The notes beneath the pieces are model-generated. The model was not told where the DNA came from. It saw only the letters and a list, made by a program, of their open reading frames with translations, and did not search any database. 64,000 bases of DNA, taken from positions 682,001 through 746,000 of the forward strand of contig NZ_CP017297.1 in the NCBI RefSeq assembly GCF_001969445.1, read 5' to 3'. The stretch comes from Brachybacterium sp. P6-10-X1. Lineage in GTDB: Bacteria; Actinomycetota; Actinomycetes; Actinomycetales; Dermabacteraceae. Positions 24,955-33,057 of the stretch are shown here, one piece after another (position 1 is the first letter of the stretch; every line of letters begins with the position of its first letter). The position numbers and the translations under genes were made by a program.

Positions 24955-25842
24955 ATGTGCCGGATCCTGCACACCCCCGGCCACGAAGAGACCCGGGACC
25001 TGCTCGATGAGTTCCTGCTCGAGCACGAGACCGAGATCGCGCGGGTCCTCCGGCGCGCCCAGAGCATCGCCCGCCTCGTTTGCCGCGACCGGGAGACCGT
25101 GTTCTCCTACTTCGGCCAGGCTCTCATGCAGATGATCCAGAACCGCTGGCGGGCCAAGAACGCCGCCAATGGCACCAGTCAGGTCTTCAACTACTCCCAC
25201 AACCTCCCCGCCATCCTCGAGAAGGAGACCCGGTACTGGATCCGCGAGGATCGTAGCCGCGGGCTGCTCGATGGCACCGTTGGCGTGCCCGGCGACGGCA
25301 CCAGGGACCGGCGCGGAAGCCTGGTCGAGAAGTCCCGGCAGCTGTTCGAGATCGAGCACCAGTACGTCCCCTCGGACTTCGAGCTCGTGGGCTTCCATAA
25401 CGACCGGATGCTCGCCACCCGCAAGGACGCCGCCCGACAAGGCGTGCTCATCACCAAAGACGCACTCCGCCCCGTCACGGCAGTGTCCCTGAACGATCCC
25501 GACGTGGCTGTTGATGCGCGGTTGTCGACGATCGACGAGCCCGACGTTGGCGCCCCGGAGCGCGCCAGGAAGCTCGCCGACGTGATCGAGCGCTGCGAGC
25601 AGATCGACATCGAACAGAAGCTCACGCGCCATCGACGGCTGCGGCGGAGCCCCGTGTGCGCGGCCAACGTGGCCCGCGCCTACTTCGCCCGACACCATGA
25701 AGGCATTTTCCCGACGCGCAGAGAGCTCGTCGAAACGCTCGGGATCATCGAGCCTGCTGCGCGACGCGAGCTCACCACGCAGCTCGAGAGGGTACTCGGG
25801 GTCTCCCGTGAGGTCTTCGCCGACTTCCTCTACGAATCCTGA
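24955..25842 (+). CDS. Accessory-region protein of unknown function, helical
   Basis: About 295 residues from ATG 24955, which has GGAAGGCGGAG upstream; GTG 24931 is an alternative. The N-terminal part (LLDEFLLEHETEIARVLRRAQ) and a block ALMQMIQNRWRAKNA vaguely recall sigma-factor region 2; the C-terminus has a possible HTH (TRRELVETLGIIEPAARREL). I cannot name a family. The IS3 element lies just upstream and may have separated it from its promoter. No GCCCACT element is found within 100 bp before it. Confidence 0.55.
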   Translation: MCRILHTPGHEETRDLLDEFLLEHETEIARVLRRAQSIARLVCRDRETVFSYFGQALMQMIQNRWRAKNAANGTSQVFNYSHNLPAILEKETRYWIREDRSRGLLDGTVGVPGDGTRDRRGSLVEKSRQLFEIEHQYVPSDFELVGFHNDRMLATRKDAARQGVLITKDALRPVTAVSLNDPDVAVDARLSTIDEPDVGAPERARKLADVIERCEQIDIEQKLTRHRRLRRSPVCAANVARAYFARHHEGIFPTRRELVETLGIIEPAARRELTTQLERVLGVSREVFADFLYES

Positions 25843-25909
25843 AGAAGGGCCACTCGGCCTCGAACCCGTCGATACGGCGAAGTCGCACGTCCCGCCGCTG
25901 CTCCCCTCT

Positions 25910-25916
25910 GCCCACT
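25910..25916 (+). promoter_or_regulatory. GCCCACT element, site 8
   Basis: GCCCACT, 52 nt before ATG 25969; the longest spacer of the set. Confidence 0.5.
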
Positions 25917-25968
25917 AAAGAGGCGATCCCGCTTCGTGCGGTCAGACGCCCTGGAGCGGAGAAAGACG

Positions 25969-26223
25969 ATGACCATCGAGAACCGTGAGCAGGCGTCCCG
26001 TATGACGATGCGGACTCCGTGCTGCGGAGCGTCGTACTTCATCCACTACGAGTACGTGGGGCGGCCGTACATGTCCGAGCAGGTTGTGGATAGCTTCGAG
26101 TGCGCAGCAGACGGCTGCGACAACGTGTGGTTCGCAGACGGCACCCCGTCGATGATCCGCTCCACCGTCCCCGATGATTCCGGATGTCGGCAGGTGTTCT
26201 GGTTCGACGAAGGCTGGCGCTGA
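25969..26223 (+). CDS. Small cysteine-containing accessory protein
   Basis: 84 residues. CCGAS near residue 15 and FECAADGCDNVWF about 30 residues later form two Cys pairs, suggesting a zinc ribbon. GGAGCGGA precedes the ATG. Its stop overlaps the next start (TGATG). Unknown function, likely a partner of the following metallophosphoesterase. Confidence 0.6.
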   Translation: MTIENREQASRMTMRTPCCGASYFIHYEYVGRPYMSEQVVDSFECAADGCDNVWFADGTPSMIRSTVPDDSGCRQVFWFDEGWR

Positions 26224-26646
26224 TGCCCGCCGTGCATTGCACCTCCGACACCCACTTCGGTCACCGTCTGATGGCGCGAGAACGCGGGTTCGCGCCCGGC
26301 GCCGCACCGACCGACGACGTCGGCGAGGGTCAGGTCGCTGCTCATGACGAAGCGATCATCGCCGCCTGGAACCGACATGTGCGGCCTGGCGACATCGTCT
26401 GGCATCTCGGCGATCTCGCCCTCGTTGCACCACGGTGCCTGGTCGGGATCGTGCCGCGCCTGAACGGCCGGACAGTGGCGACTGCGGGACGAGGGTAACG
26501 TCCTGCTGCACGGTCACCTGCACGCCAACACGGCGACCGCGCATTCTCGGCCGCGGCAGATCCACGTCGGCTGGGACGCGTGGCACCGGCCCGTCACCTC
26601 CGGCGAGATCGCCCAGGTCATCGAGCGCGATCTGGTCGGGAGCTGA
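26223..26646 (+). pseudogene. Metallophosphoesterase with internal deletion and frameshift
   Basis: The N-terminal part has calcineurin-type motifs SDTHFGH and GDIVWHLGDLAL and reaches LNGRTVAT. From 26482 another frame reads LRDEGNVLLHGHLHANT and continues to TGA 26646, matching the C-terminal HGHxH motif and RQIHVGWDAW ending. The GNHD region between them is absent and the join is out of frame, so the first frame stops at 26498. The gene is a deletion derivative and should be inactive. Confidence 0.75.
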
Positions 26647-26664
26647 CCAGTCGGGCGGAGCCGC

Positions 26665-27984
26665 TCACACCAGTAGCGACATGGACTCCAGCGCCCGATG
26701 TCGGAACGAGGCGTTGTCCTTGTCGAGGTCGGCCCCGGCGGCGGACCCGATCGCGTCGATCACCTGGCCCAGCGACCCGAACACCACGCCGTGAGCCTGG
26801 GTTCCGACCGGTGGCTCGGTGGTAAGACGCGTGGGCACGACGTACCCGTGGACCTGGCCTCCGCGGCCGTAGCGTCCCGCGAGAGCGGCCATCTCATCGC
26901 GGACGACGTTGCGATGGACCTGACCGTCGCTGATGATGTCCGAGCCGGAGATCTCCAGCCCGTCACGACCCAGCGGCGGGATCACGACCAGGTGGACGGC
27001 CTTCCCAACCACTACCGCGACCTGCGTCCGGACCGGGGAGCTGCCCGGGCGCGTGGTGACGCGGTCCGGTAGCAGGATCACCCGGACTCCCCTTCGGTGG
27101 TCGAATGCGAGCTTCAGAGCCCCGAGCAGCTGGTCGATGTCGGCGTGGCGATCACCGAGGGTCGTGGCGCCGACCTGCGTGATGAACGAGGAATCAATGA
27201 TGCCGCTGCCCTCCCGACTCCCGGCCCGGGTCAGGACCATCCCGAAGGATGCGTAGGTCGTGCCCATCGAGGCGAGGTAGCACAGCGCCGCCCCGACCGT
27301 CGGCAGGGGAGTGCCGGCATCGAGGTAGATCACCACGGCCGCCGCGAGGGCCACCAGCAGCGAGAACACCAACCCCCATCGGTGCACCACGGCCAGGGTG
27401 ACCATGAGTGCCGACCAGTTCAGGTGGACGACGAATCCGCTCAGCAGCGCCAACGGGACGGACAGGACGCCGAGTCGCGCCAGCGGCAGCCCCAGCGTCG
27501 AAGCGGCTGCGGCGCCCGCACCGGCCCACGCGAGGAAGGACAGCACTGTCATCACTGTGCGCACGACGGAGCGGGACCCCGTACCGGCGGTCTCTGCGGC
27601 ATCGTCCTCGCTCTCGGCGGCGACATGCCATGCCCATACGGCAGGGTGCACGCTCAGCATCGAGAACGCAGGACTACGGCGGCCCTGGTCCGGGGTGAAC
27701 ACGCGGTCCCGCTCCGTGCGTGCAGTCGGTCGGGACTCGCTGGCCGGCGACGCGGGCCCGGGGTCGGGGCTCGAGGTCGGCTGCTGGTCCAGCGTGCGGT
27801 CGTAGGCGGCGCGTTTGGTCGCGTTGGACAGCACGTTGTAGGCGGAGCTGACGTTCTTGGCGAGCTCGTCGTCCCCGCCGGCGTCGGCGTGCAGCGCCCG
27901 CATCTGGGCGCGGAAGGCAGCGGTGATCTCCGCCCGCGTGGCGTCCTGGCCCACCCCCAGGGTCTCGTAATGCGTGATCGCCAT
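26665..27984 (-). CDS. J-domain membrane protein with altered HPD motif
   Basis: 439 residues. Residues 1-65 are a J domain (HYETLGVGQDATRAEITAAF... AYNVLSNATKRAAYD). The invariant HPD is HAD here (His32-Ala33-Asp34), so stimulation of DnaK is doubtful. A Ser/Pro/Arg linker follows, then about four membrane helices (170-270) and a C-terminal soluble domain with VRVILLPDRVTTRPG and AVVVGKAVHLVVIPP; a nuclease-related fold is possible but not shown. It has its own GCCCACT element and AGGAGA site. Unknown role in the accessory block. Confidence 0.7.
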   Translation of the reverse strand: MAITHYETLGVGQDATRAEITAAFRAQMRALHADAGGDDELAKNVSSAYNVLSNATKRAAYDRTLDQQPTSSPDPGPASPASESRPTARTERDRVFTPDQGRRSPAFSMLSVHPAVWAWHVAAESEDDAAETAGTGSRSVVRTVMTVLSFLAWAGAGAAAASTLGLPLARLGVLSVPLALLSGFVVHLNWSALMVTLAVVHRWGLVFSLLVALAAAVVIYLDAGTPLPTVGAALCYLASMGTTYASFGMVLTRAGSREGSGIIDSSFITQVGATTLGDRHADIDQLLGALKLAFDHRRGVRVILLPDRVTTRPGSSPVRTQVAVVVGKAVHLVVIPPLGRDGLEISGSDIISDGQVHRNVVRDEMAALAGRYGRGGQVHGYVVPTRLTTEPPVGTQAHGVVFGSLGQVIDAIGSAAGADLDKDNASFRHRALESMSLLV

Positions 27985-28025
27985 GCCTGCTGCTCTCCTG
28001 ATCGGGTGGTCCTATTCTCGATGCC

Positions 28026-28032
28026 AGTGGGC
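28026..28032 (-). promoter_or_regulatory. GCCCACT element, site 9
   Basis: Minus strand GCCCACT, 41 nt before the J-domain gene start at 27984. Confidence 0.55.
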
Positions 28033-28055
28033 GCACCGATGCTCCCACGGGCCGG

Positions 28056-28289
28056 TCAGGAAGGCCCCAGCAGCGCCAGCGCGTCGATGAGCATGCACCG
28101 CGCAATACTGGCCGCCTCCTCGACCCTCGGGGCGGTCGAGACCACCACCTGCCACATTAGGCACACCATCGTGCAGCTGGACCTCACCCCCGGGGATGCG
28201 TACCCCAGACGGTCCTGGACTTCCTCGGCCAAGAGGTCGCGGATCGACAACAGATCCCCGGCGGTGGCGGCTTCGGCGACAGTAGGCAT
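28056..28289 (-). CDS. Small hypothetical accessory protein
   Basis: 77 residues from ATG 28289 (GGAAAGG upstream). Helical N-terminus (VAEAATAGDLLSIRDLLAEEV) and hydrophobic C-terminal half. No family recognised. The GCCCACT element at 28326-28332 supports the start choice over the longer frame to 28355. Confidence 0.5.
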   Translation of the reverse strand: MPTVAEAATAGDLLSIRDLLAEEVQDRLGYASPGVRSSCTMVCLMWQVVVSTAPRVEEAASIARCMLIDALALLGPS

Positions 28290-28325
28290 TGGGGCCTTTC
28301 CACGGCGGGTGCGTTTCGCCAATGC

Positions 28326-28332
28326 AGTGGGC
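28326..28332 (-). promoter_or_regulatory. GCCCACT element, site 10
   Basis: Minus strand GCCCACT in CCGCCCACTGC, 36 nt before ATG 28289. Confidence 0.6.
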
Positions 28333-28451
28333 GGTAAGCGACCCCCGCAGGACATTCGCCACCAACCTGACCTGCGCCGATGGTGTATCAGATGAGAAGT
28401 CGGATAGCATTATCGCGTCGTTGGCGGATGGGGCCAAGACAGGGTGTGCGT

Positions 28452-28485
28452 AAGCCCCCGGGAAGAATCGGCTTCCCGGGGGCTT
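28452..28485. terminator. Rho-independent terminator
   Basis: Perfect 14-bp arms (28452-28465, 28472-28485) with a 6-nt loop; a T-rich tail follows on the plus strand. It lies after the end of the 28517 minus-strand gene. Confidence 0.7.
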
Positions 28486-28516
28486 GCTATTTCTTCCGAC
28501 GCACACAATCGAGCCG

Positions 28517-28747
28517 TCAACGCTCCCGGGCGATGAGAGGCCCGTTCGAGTCGTCGCAGAGGACCACATCCTCGTGGTCCGGGTCGAACCGCTCGAAGAT
28601 CGCGTCGATGGCTTTGCCGGCAGAGACATCGCCCGCATCCCATCGTGCCAGGGCATTCTGGTCGTCGACGGTGAGGTCGGCGTCGGTGAGGGTGAAAGTG
28701 TGGCGGACCTCGGACTCGTAGGTTCGGGTGTAGGTGCGGGTCGACAT
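28517..28747 (-). CDS. Small hypothetical protein
   Basis: 76 residues, acidic C-terminus (FERFDPDHEDVVLCDD). It starts 19 nt after the stop of the 28767 gene, so both form one unit ending at the hairpin at 28452. GGAGAGCG precedes the start. No family recognised. Confidence 0.55.
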   Translation of the reverse strand: MSTRTYTRTYESEVRHTFTLTDADLTVDDQNALARWDAGDVSAGKAIDAIFERFDPDHEDVVLCDDSNGPLIARER

Positions 28748-28766
28748 GACGCTCTCCTTCTCGTGC

Positions 28767-29201
28767 TCAGGCCGCGGGGTGGATGGTGTCGCCCAGCCGC
28801 GCGTCCACGGTCTCCGCAGCTGCCGCGGGCGCGGAAGGGTGCCCGGCGAGGTACCGCAGCGTCGTCTCGTCAGCGCACGGGGCAGAGGAGGCGTGGTAGA
28901 TCGCGTTGCGGTCCGTCAGCCGCTGCGCGATCCGGTCGACGAACCCCGCCGAGACGTCCCTGCGCCGGGTGACCGGGTAGGTCATCCACCGCTCGTCGAG
29001 CTCGACGAGGTATTCCAGAGTGCGCTCGGCGGTGGCGGGGTTGTGGGCGATCTTGCGCATCACCTCGGAGGTCACACCAGAGCGGGCGAGGCTGTCGAGA
29101 ACCTCGGCGTCGTCGCTGAACTCGGCGGTCCGCAGCGCCAGGCGGATCGTTCGGGGGTGTTCGAGCGGCCAAAGGCCTGCGTGCTCGGCGAGGTCGGTCA
29201 T
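28767..29201 (-). CDS. Helical-repeat accessory protein, unknown
   Basis: 144 residues. Two or more repeats of the form ...VLDSLARSGVTSEVMRKIAHNPAT and ...TLRYLAGHPSAPAA resemble short leucine-rich variant or HEAT-like helical repeats. ATG 29201 has GGAGGAAA upstream. Its GCCCACT element is 44 nt before the start. Function unknown; a binding platform is plausible. Confidence 0.6.
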   Translation of the reverse strand: MTDLAEHAGLWPLEHPRTIRLALRTAEFSDDAEVLDSLARSGVTSEVMRKIAHNPATAERTLEYLVELDERWMTYPVTRRRDVSAGFVDRIAQRLTDRNAIYHASSAPCADETTLRYLAGHPSAPAAAAETVDARLGDTIHPAA

Positions 29202-29216
29202 GGTGGGTTTCCTCCG

Positions 29217-29400
29217 TCAGGTCCAGGGGTTGTAGACACCGAGGAAGTGGGCGGAGGGGTCGCCTCGTAGGACACCCAGGAACGTGGGAATGTGTGCCCG
29301 TGGAAGACCTGGTAGAAGGCGCCGTAGATCGCACTCGTGGGCCGTCCCCCGGGTCGCTCGATGGCGAGTGCTGTGTCGGGCTCGCGGGGCGTGCATGCAC
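29217..29400 (-). pseudogene. Frameshifted remnant of a small accessory gene
   Basis: One frame reads AIERPGGRPTSAIYGAFYQVF and, after a one-base shift, another reads FLGVLRGDPSAHFLGVYNPW then a stop at 29219-29217. The pieces look like one protein with an indel near 29300. The GCCCACT element of the next gene lies in the codons for Ser-Ala-His-Phe. Identification is tentative. Confidence 0.35.
29246..29252 (-). promoter_or_regulatory. GCCCACT element, site 11
   Basis: Minus strand GCCCACT in CCGCCCACTTCC, 44 nt before ATG 29201. Confidence 0.55.
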
Positions 29401-29416
29401 GAACCCGTGGTCAGGA

Positions 29417-30565
29417 TCAGCCTGCCGGATCAGTCCCGTTCATGCCTTCGAGGGCGTCGTGTGCGGCATGTTCACGCAAGTGATCGCCGGTGTACGGAAT
29501 CGTGAAGCGCACGAGGCCGTGGCCTGCCGGTTCGATGATTCCGTCACGGATGAGGCGTCGTCGGTACTCGCCGGCGTACTGCAGGGTGACCCCCATGCGC
29601 TCCGCGATCTCCCCAGTGCGGGACGGGCCGTCATCCTGCGCCATGGCGAGCAGGTAGGTGCGATCCACGGGTGACAGCGGGCGCAGGGCGGGCGTGTGGA
29701 CGTGTCGTCCAAGCCGTCGGCGCGCTGCGTCGATGCCGGCTGCAACGGCTTCCATGGTGACGGGGCCGCCGTCGGACTGGTTGCGTACGGAGTGGTAGCC
29801 GACGAGTTGGATCATGAAGGGGTAGCCCTCGATGGCGTCAGCAGCGCGGTCAAGCGCCTGGGCATCGATCTCGCGGCCACCGTCGGCGATCGTCTGAGCG
29901 ATTGCGGTTCGAACGTCGGAGCGGTCGACGCGGCCGATGTAGTGGTGGTCGGCGCGCCGGAGGAAGGTGGTTCCCTCGTGATCGAGGAGCTCCTCGATCG
30001 GGGTGGACAATCCGGCGGCCGCAAAGGCGAACGGTCGTGCTTCTCGCCGGGCGTACTGGACGATCTCCCCGAGCTTGCGCAGCTCTTCGATGTCGGCTGC
30101 CTGGATCTCATCGATGGTGAGGACCAATCCGCGACCTTGCGGCGAGAGGACGCTGGTGAGCTCGGTGACCTGGGAACGGAGGGTGGACTCTGCCGGGTAG
30201 CGGTCGGTCCAGGAGCCGCCGGCTCCGACCGGCCCGATCTCCAAGTCGGCCGAGTTGAGCTGCATCGATGGTCGGCCGGAGTGCTGCTGGAGGAGGCGGG
30301 GGAGGTGGTCGCTCGTCAGCCGCTCCAGCAAACCAGAGCTTGAGCTTTCGGTGATGACCAGCCATCCGTCCGTCTCGGCGGCGTGCCGGTAGGCGTCCAG
30401 CAGCACCGTCTTGCCCATGCCGCGCTGGCCGGACAGGAGTACGGTCAGACCCGAGGGGTCCATCGGGTCTACGAAGGCGTCCTCGAACTCGTCGATCAGC
30501 TCGTCGCGGCCCACCAGGTGGTGCGGGAAGGACCCGAAGGAGGGGCGGAACAGGTTCAACGACAT
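29417..30565 (-). CDS. AAA-family ATPase with C-terminal winged helix
   Basis: 382 residues from ATG 30565, at the edge of an AT-rich stretch (30566-30610) that probably holds the promoter. Walker A GQRGMGKT (about 47-54), Walker B GLVLTIDEIQ, and a lid region follow the AAA_16/ORC-like pattern. The C-terminal 90 residues (RTGEIAERMGVTLQYAGEYRRRLI) form a winged helix. Such single ATPases are common cargo of mobile elements and may act in defence or plasmid functions; no partner is certain. SRAP lies 65 nt upstream on the same strand. Confidence 0.7.
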   Translation of the reverse strand: MSLNLFRPSFGSFPHHLVGRDELIDEFEDAFVDPMDPSGLTVLLSGQRGMGKTVLLDAYRHAAETDGWLVITESSSSGLLERLTSDHLPRLLQQHSGRPSMQLNSADLEIGPVGAGGSWTDRYPAESTLRSQVTELTSVLSPQGRGLVLTIDEIQAADIEELRKLGEIVQYARREARPFAFAAAGLSTPIEELLDHEGTTFLRRADHHYIGRVDRSDVRTAIAQTIADGGREIDAQALDRAADAIEGYPFMIQLVGYHSVRNQSDGGPVTMEAVAAGIDAARRRLGRHVHTPALRPLSPVDRTYLLAMAQDDGPSRTGEIAERMGVTLQYAGEYRRRLIRDGIIEPAGHGLVRFTIPYTGDHLREHAAHDALEGMNGTDPAG

Positions 30566-30630
30566 GCACGAAGTACAAAGGAACCAGACCAAATAAGAAC
30601 GAATCAAAAGCTTCCGGTGCCACGCGCGCG

Positions 30631-31347
30631 TCACCGAGCGAGGGGCTCGATCAGGCCGGGATCGTTGCGGTCGAGTGTGCGGACGTTGTTGACCTGCCGG
30701 TCCACGGGGCGAGTGACGAGCTGGCCGGCGACCTCGGTCGAGACGTCCTCGAGCTGCGCAAGCAGCGGCGCCTTCTGGTCGGCTTCGAGCTTCCCAGGGG
30801 AGAGCCATTCCTCGATCGCATCCTCGGCCAGGAAGGCCGGCATCCGGTCGTGGACCTCGCCGCCGGCATCCCGCGCATCGCGCGTGATCACCGAGAAGGA
30901 CACGTCCCACGCGTCGTCCTCGCCCTTTCGCGCGGTCGTGAGCCCGGCAGCGTGCAACAGCTCCCCATCGGGGTGGTGGATGAAGTATGGATCCTTCCCG
31001 CCGTCGGCAGCCTCGACCCATTCGTAGTACCCGGTCATCGGGATCACCGCTCTGGCGCTCGAGAACGCGCCGCGGAACATCCCGTTGCTGCTGACGGTCT
31101 CCAGGCGTGCGTTGATTGGCCGAGGGCCCTTGTCCTTCGCCCAGGACGGGTGCAGGCCCCAGCGGGCGAGCTCGAGAGTGCGGTGCATCGCTCCGTCCTC
31201 GTCGACGAACTCGCGCACGACGGGAGCCCTCGTGCGCGGCGCGATGCTGTAGGTCGGCTCCCATTCGGCCGACCGGTCATCGCTCGTTGCGACGTAGGCG
31301 TGCACCAGGCCGGAGCCGTCGAAGGAGAGCGTGAAGCGTCCGCAGAT
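30631..31347 (-). CDS. SRAP-domain abasic-site peptidase (YedK/HMCES-like), possible ATC start
   Basis: About 238 residues. All SRAP catalytic positions are seen: Cys in CGRFTLSF, Asn in PINARLE, Glu in GYYEW and His in VHDRMPA. These proteins form a DNA-protein crosslink with abasic sites through the N-terminal Cys, which must be residue 2. The only standard start is GTG 31356, giving Cys5 and lying inside the AGGGGGTGA Shine-Dalgarno. The codon just before the Cys is ATC at 31347, 8 nt from the GGGGG core, so I favour a rare ATC start. If wrong, the gene runs 30631-31356. Confidence 0.85.
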   Translation of the reverse strand: MCGRFTLSFDGSGLVHAYVATSDDRSAEWEPTYSIAPRTRAPVVREFVDEDGAMHRTLELARWGLHPSWAKDKGPRPINARLETVSSNGMFRGAFSSARAVIPMTGYYEWVEAADGGKDPYFIHHPDGELLHAAGLTTARKGEDDAWDVSFSVITRDARDAGGEVHDRMPAFLAEDAIEEWLSPGKLEADQKAPLLAQLEDVSTEVAGQLVTRPVDRQVNNVRTLDRNDPGLIEPLAR

Positions 31348-31427
31348 GATGGTCACCCCCTAAGTGGGATCGCCTTCCAGTATGCCGGGTCCGCGGCAGC
31401 ATGGCGGGTCGAGCACCGCCATGGGCC

Positions 31428-31850
31428 TCACGGGGACAGCGGAAGGACCGCGCCACCGGTTCCGACCTTCACCCGGCGGCCGAGCCAGCGAGACTCGCCG
31501 ACGGCCTTCACCGGTCTGGCGGTGAGGTCGGTCAGGCGGCGCTCGATGTTGACGGAGAGGGAACGGGCGGCGATCTCGCGGCCCCGGCGGTCGGTGCGCA
31601 GCGCGATCGGGTCGCCCACCGAGTCGATCCGCCCCGTGGCGATCACGAAACCGCGCACGGCCAGCAGCACGTCACGGCCGCGGTAGCTGGCAGGGATCCG
31701 GTGCGGGACCTGCACGGCCAGGGAGGGCTGCGTGTCGCTCATGTCCACGATGCGCTGTTCGGAGAGGTCTATGTCCAGGCGGATCACGAGATGGCCGGGG
31801 TCGTCCGAGCTTCTGGGGGCCACCTCGCCGCTCGTCGACAGAGAGCGCAC
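31428..31850 (-). CDS. Hypothetical protein at the right edge of the accessory block
   Basis: 140 residues from GTG 31850, or 104 from ATG 31742; neither has a good ribosome binding site. Predicted mostly beta (HLVIRLDIDL, DVLLAVRGFVIATG, then a basic C-terminus RRVKVGTGGAV). No family recognised. It ends 71 nt before the SRAP gene start and probably belongs to the accessory set. Confidence 0.45.
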   Translation of the reverse strand: MRSLSTSGEVAPRSSDDPGHLVIRLDIDLSEQRIVDMSDTQPSLAVQVPHRIPASYRGRDVLLAVRGFVIATGRIDSVGDPIALRTDRRGREIAARSLSVNIERRLTDLTARPVKAVGESRWLGRRVKVGTGGAVLPLSP

Positions 31851-31974
31851 GGTATCGAGGTCGAGGGCTCGGGACGGGCGGGCTGGATGATGCCTACCCG
31901 ACTGCGGTCGCCACCCGCTTGGCTTTGACCCCGAGCACCCGCCCCTACCAGCGGCGCCGACCCGCTCCCGGGGC

Positions 31975-32967
31975 TCAGCCGTCGGCGCGCAGGCCGGTGC
32001 CGTAGCCCCTGGCGGGATCGGCGACCGCGACGGCGAGCGTGGTGTCGGACTGGCCGTAGTAGGCGAACCACGTCCCGCGGAACTTCACCAGCCCCTCCAC
32101 GAAGGTCACGTTGGAGACCAGGCCATGGGTGTCCTCGAAGGTCTGGGGGCGCAGCCACGGCTCCTGCAGCCGGGCCAGCACCGTCGTGGGGTCGGCAGGA
32201 TCGATGAGGATCTGCCCGCACCGGTAGTCGACCTCCCGGGTGCCGTCGTCCAGCGTGCGCCTGGTCGCACCGTTGGTCAGCAGGAGCAGTAGCCCGTCGT
32301 CGGTCAGCACCGGGGAGGCACCGATCTCCACGAGCGCCTCGTCCCAGGTCTCCGGGGTCGGCGCGTACATCGGCTCGTCGTCGGTGGTGCCCGGGCTCCA
32401 GTGGATCAGGTCATCGCTGGTCGCCCAGTAGATGCCGCCCTCCCCGAAGTACATCCACCACTTGCCGTCGATCTTCTGAGGGACGATCACGCCGGCCTTG
32501 GACCAGTCGTGTCCCCGCGGATCCATGGTCTTGAAGGTGTCGAATCCCTCGAAGAGCGGGCCGTGCTTGGTCCAGTCCCGAAGATCCGGGGAGGTGGCCA
32601 GGCACAACTGCGCGCTGCGGCGGTCCCATCCGGTGTAGGTGAGGTAGTAGGTGCCCTCGATGTATGCGATCCGCGGGTCCTCGCAGCCGAAGCGCTCGTA
32701 GTCGTGCTCGGGGGAGAGGATCGGCGCGTCCTCCCTATCGAAGCGGTAGCCGTCCTCGCTGAACGCGATGCCGATGTGGGAGACGATGTCCTCCGCGTGG
32801 GCTCGGTACAGCAGCACCACGTGGTCCTCAACGACCAGGGCGGCCGGGTTGTAGAGGTTGGAGGACTCCCAGGAGTTGCCCGCGGGGCGCAGGATCGGGT
32901 TGTTCTCGTAGGGGGTGAAGGGGCCGAGTGGGAAACGGGCGTCGCCGAACAGGGAGATGGTGGTCAT
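31975..32967 (-). CDS. GH130 glycoside phosphorylase/hydrolase
   Basis: 330 residues. Five-bladed beta-propeller features of GH130: YENNPILRP, NLYNPAA, the acid-containing GCEDPRIAYIEG (catalytic Asp), YTGWDRRSA and WDEALVEIGASPV. GH130 enzymes act on beta-mannosides, mainly beta-mannosyl phosphorolysis or hydrolysis. Last gene of the LacI-SBP-permease-permease-GH130 unit, so it should split the imported oligosaccharide. Confidence 0.85.
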   Translation of the reverse strand: MTTISLFGDARFPLGPFTPYENNPILRPAGNSWESSNLYNPAALVVEDHVVLLYRAHAEDIVSHIGIAFSEDGYRFDREDAPILSPEHDYERFGCEDPRIAYIEGTYYLTYTGWDRRSAQLCLATSPDLRDWTKHGPLFEGFDTFKTMDPRGHDWSKAGVIVPQKIDGKWWMYFGEGGIYWATSDDLIHWSPGTTDDEPMYAPTPETWDEALVEIGASPVLTDDGLLLLLTNGATRRTLDDGTREVDYRCGQILIDPADPTTVLARLQEPWLRPQTFEDTHGLVSNVTFVEGLVKFRGTWFAYYGQSDTTLAVAVADPARGYGTGLRADG

Positions 32968-33057
32968 GGGGATCCTTTGCGATGTGGGTCGGGACCGGAC
33001 GGGGTCACCGGTGAGCTGGTCGGGGTGCGGTGGCCGGCGGACGCGCGGCCGAGTCGG

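Noticed and set aside
26248..26257. ACCCACTTCGG near the metallophosphoesterase start
   Set aside because: Lacks the leading G and is fixed by the coding motif Asp-Thr-His-Phe.
31363..31369. TCCCACT before the SRAP gene as a twelfth element
   Set aside because: First base differs and the spacer (15 nt) does not fit the set; possible degenerate copy only.
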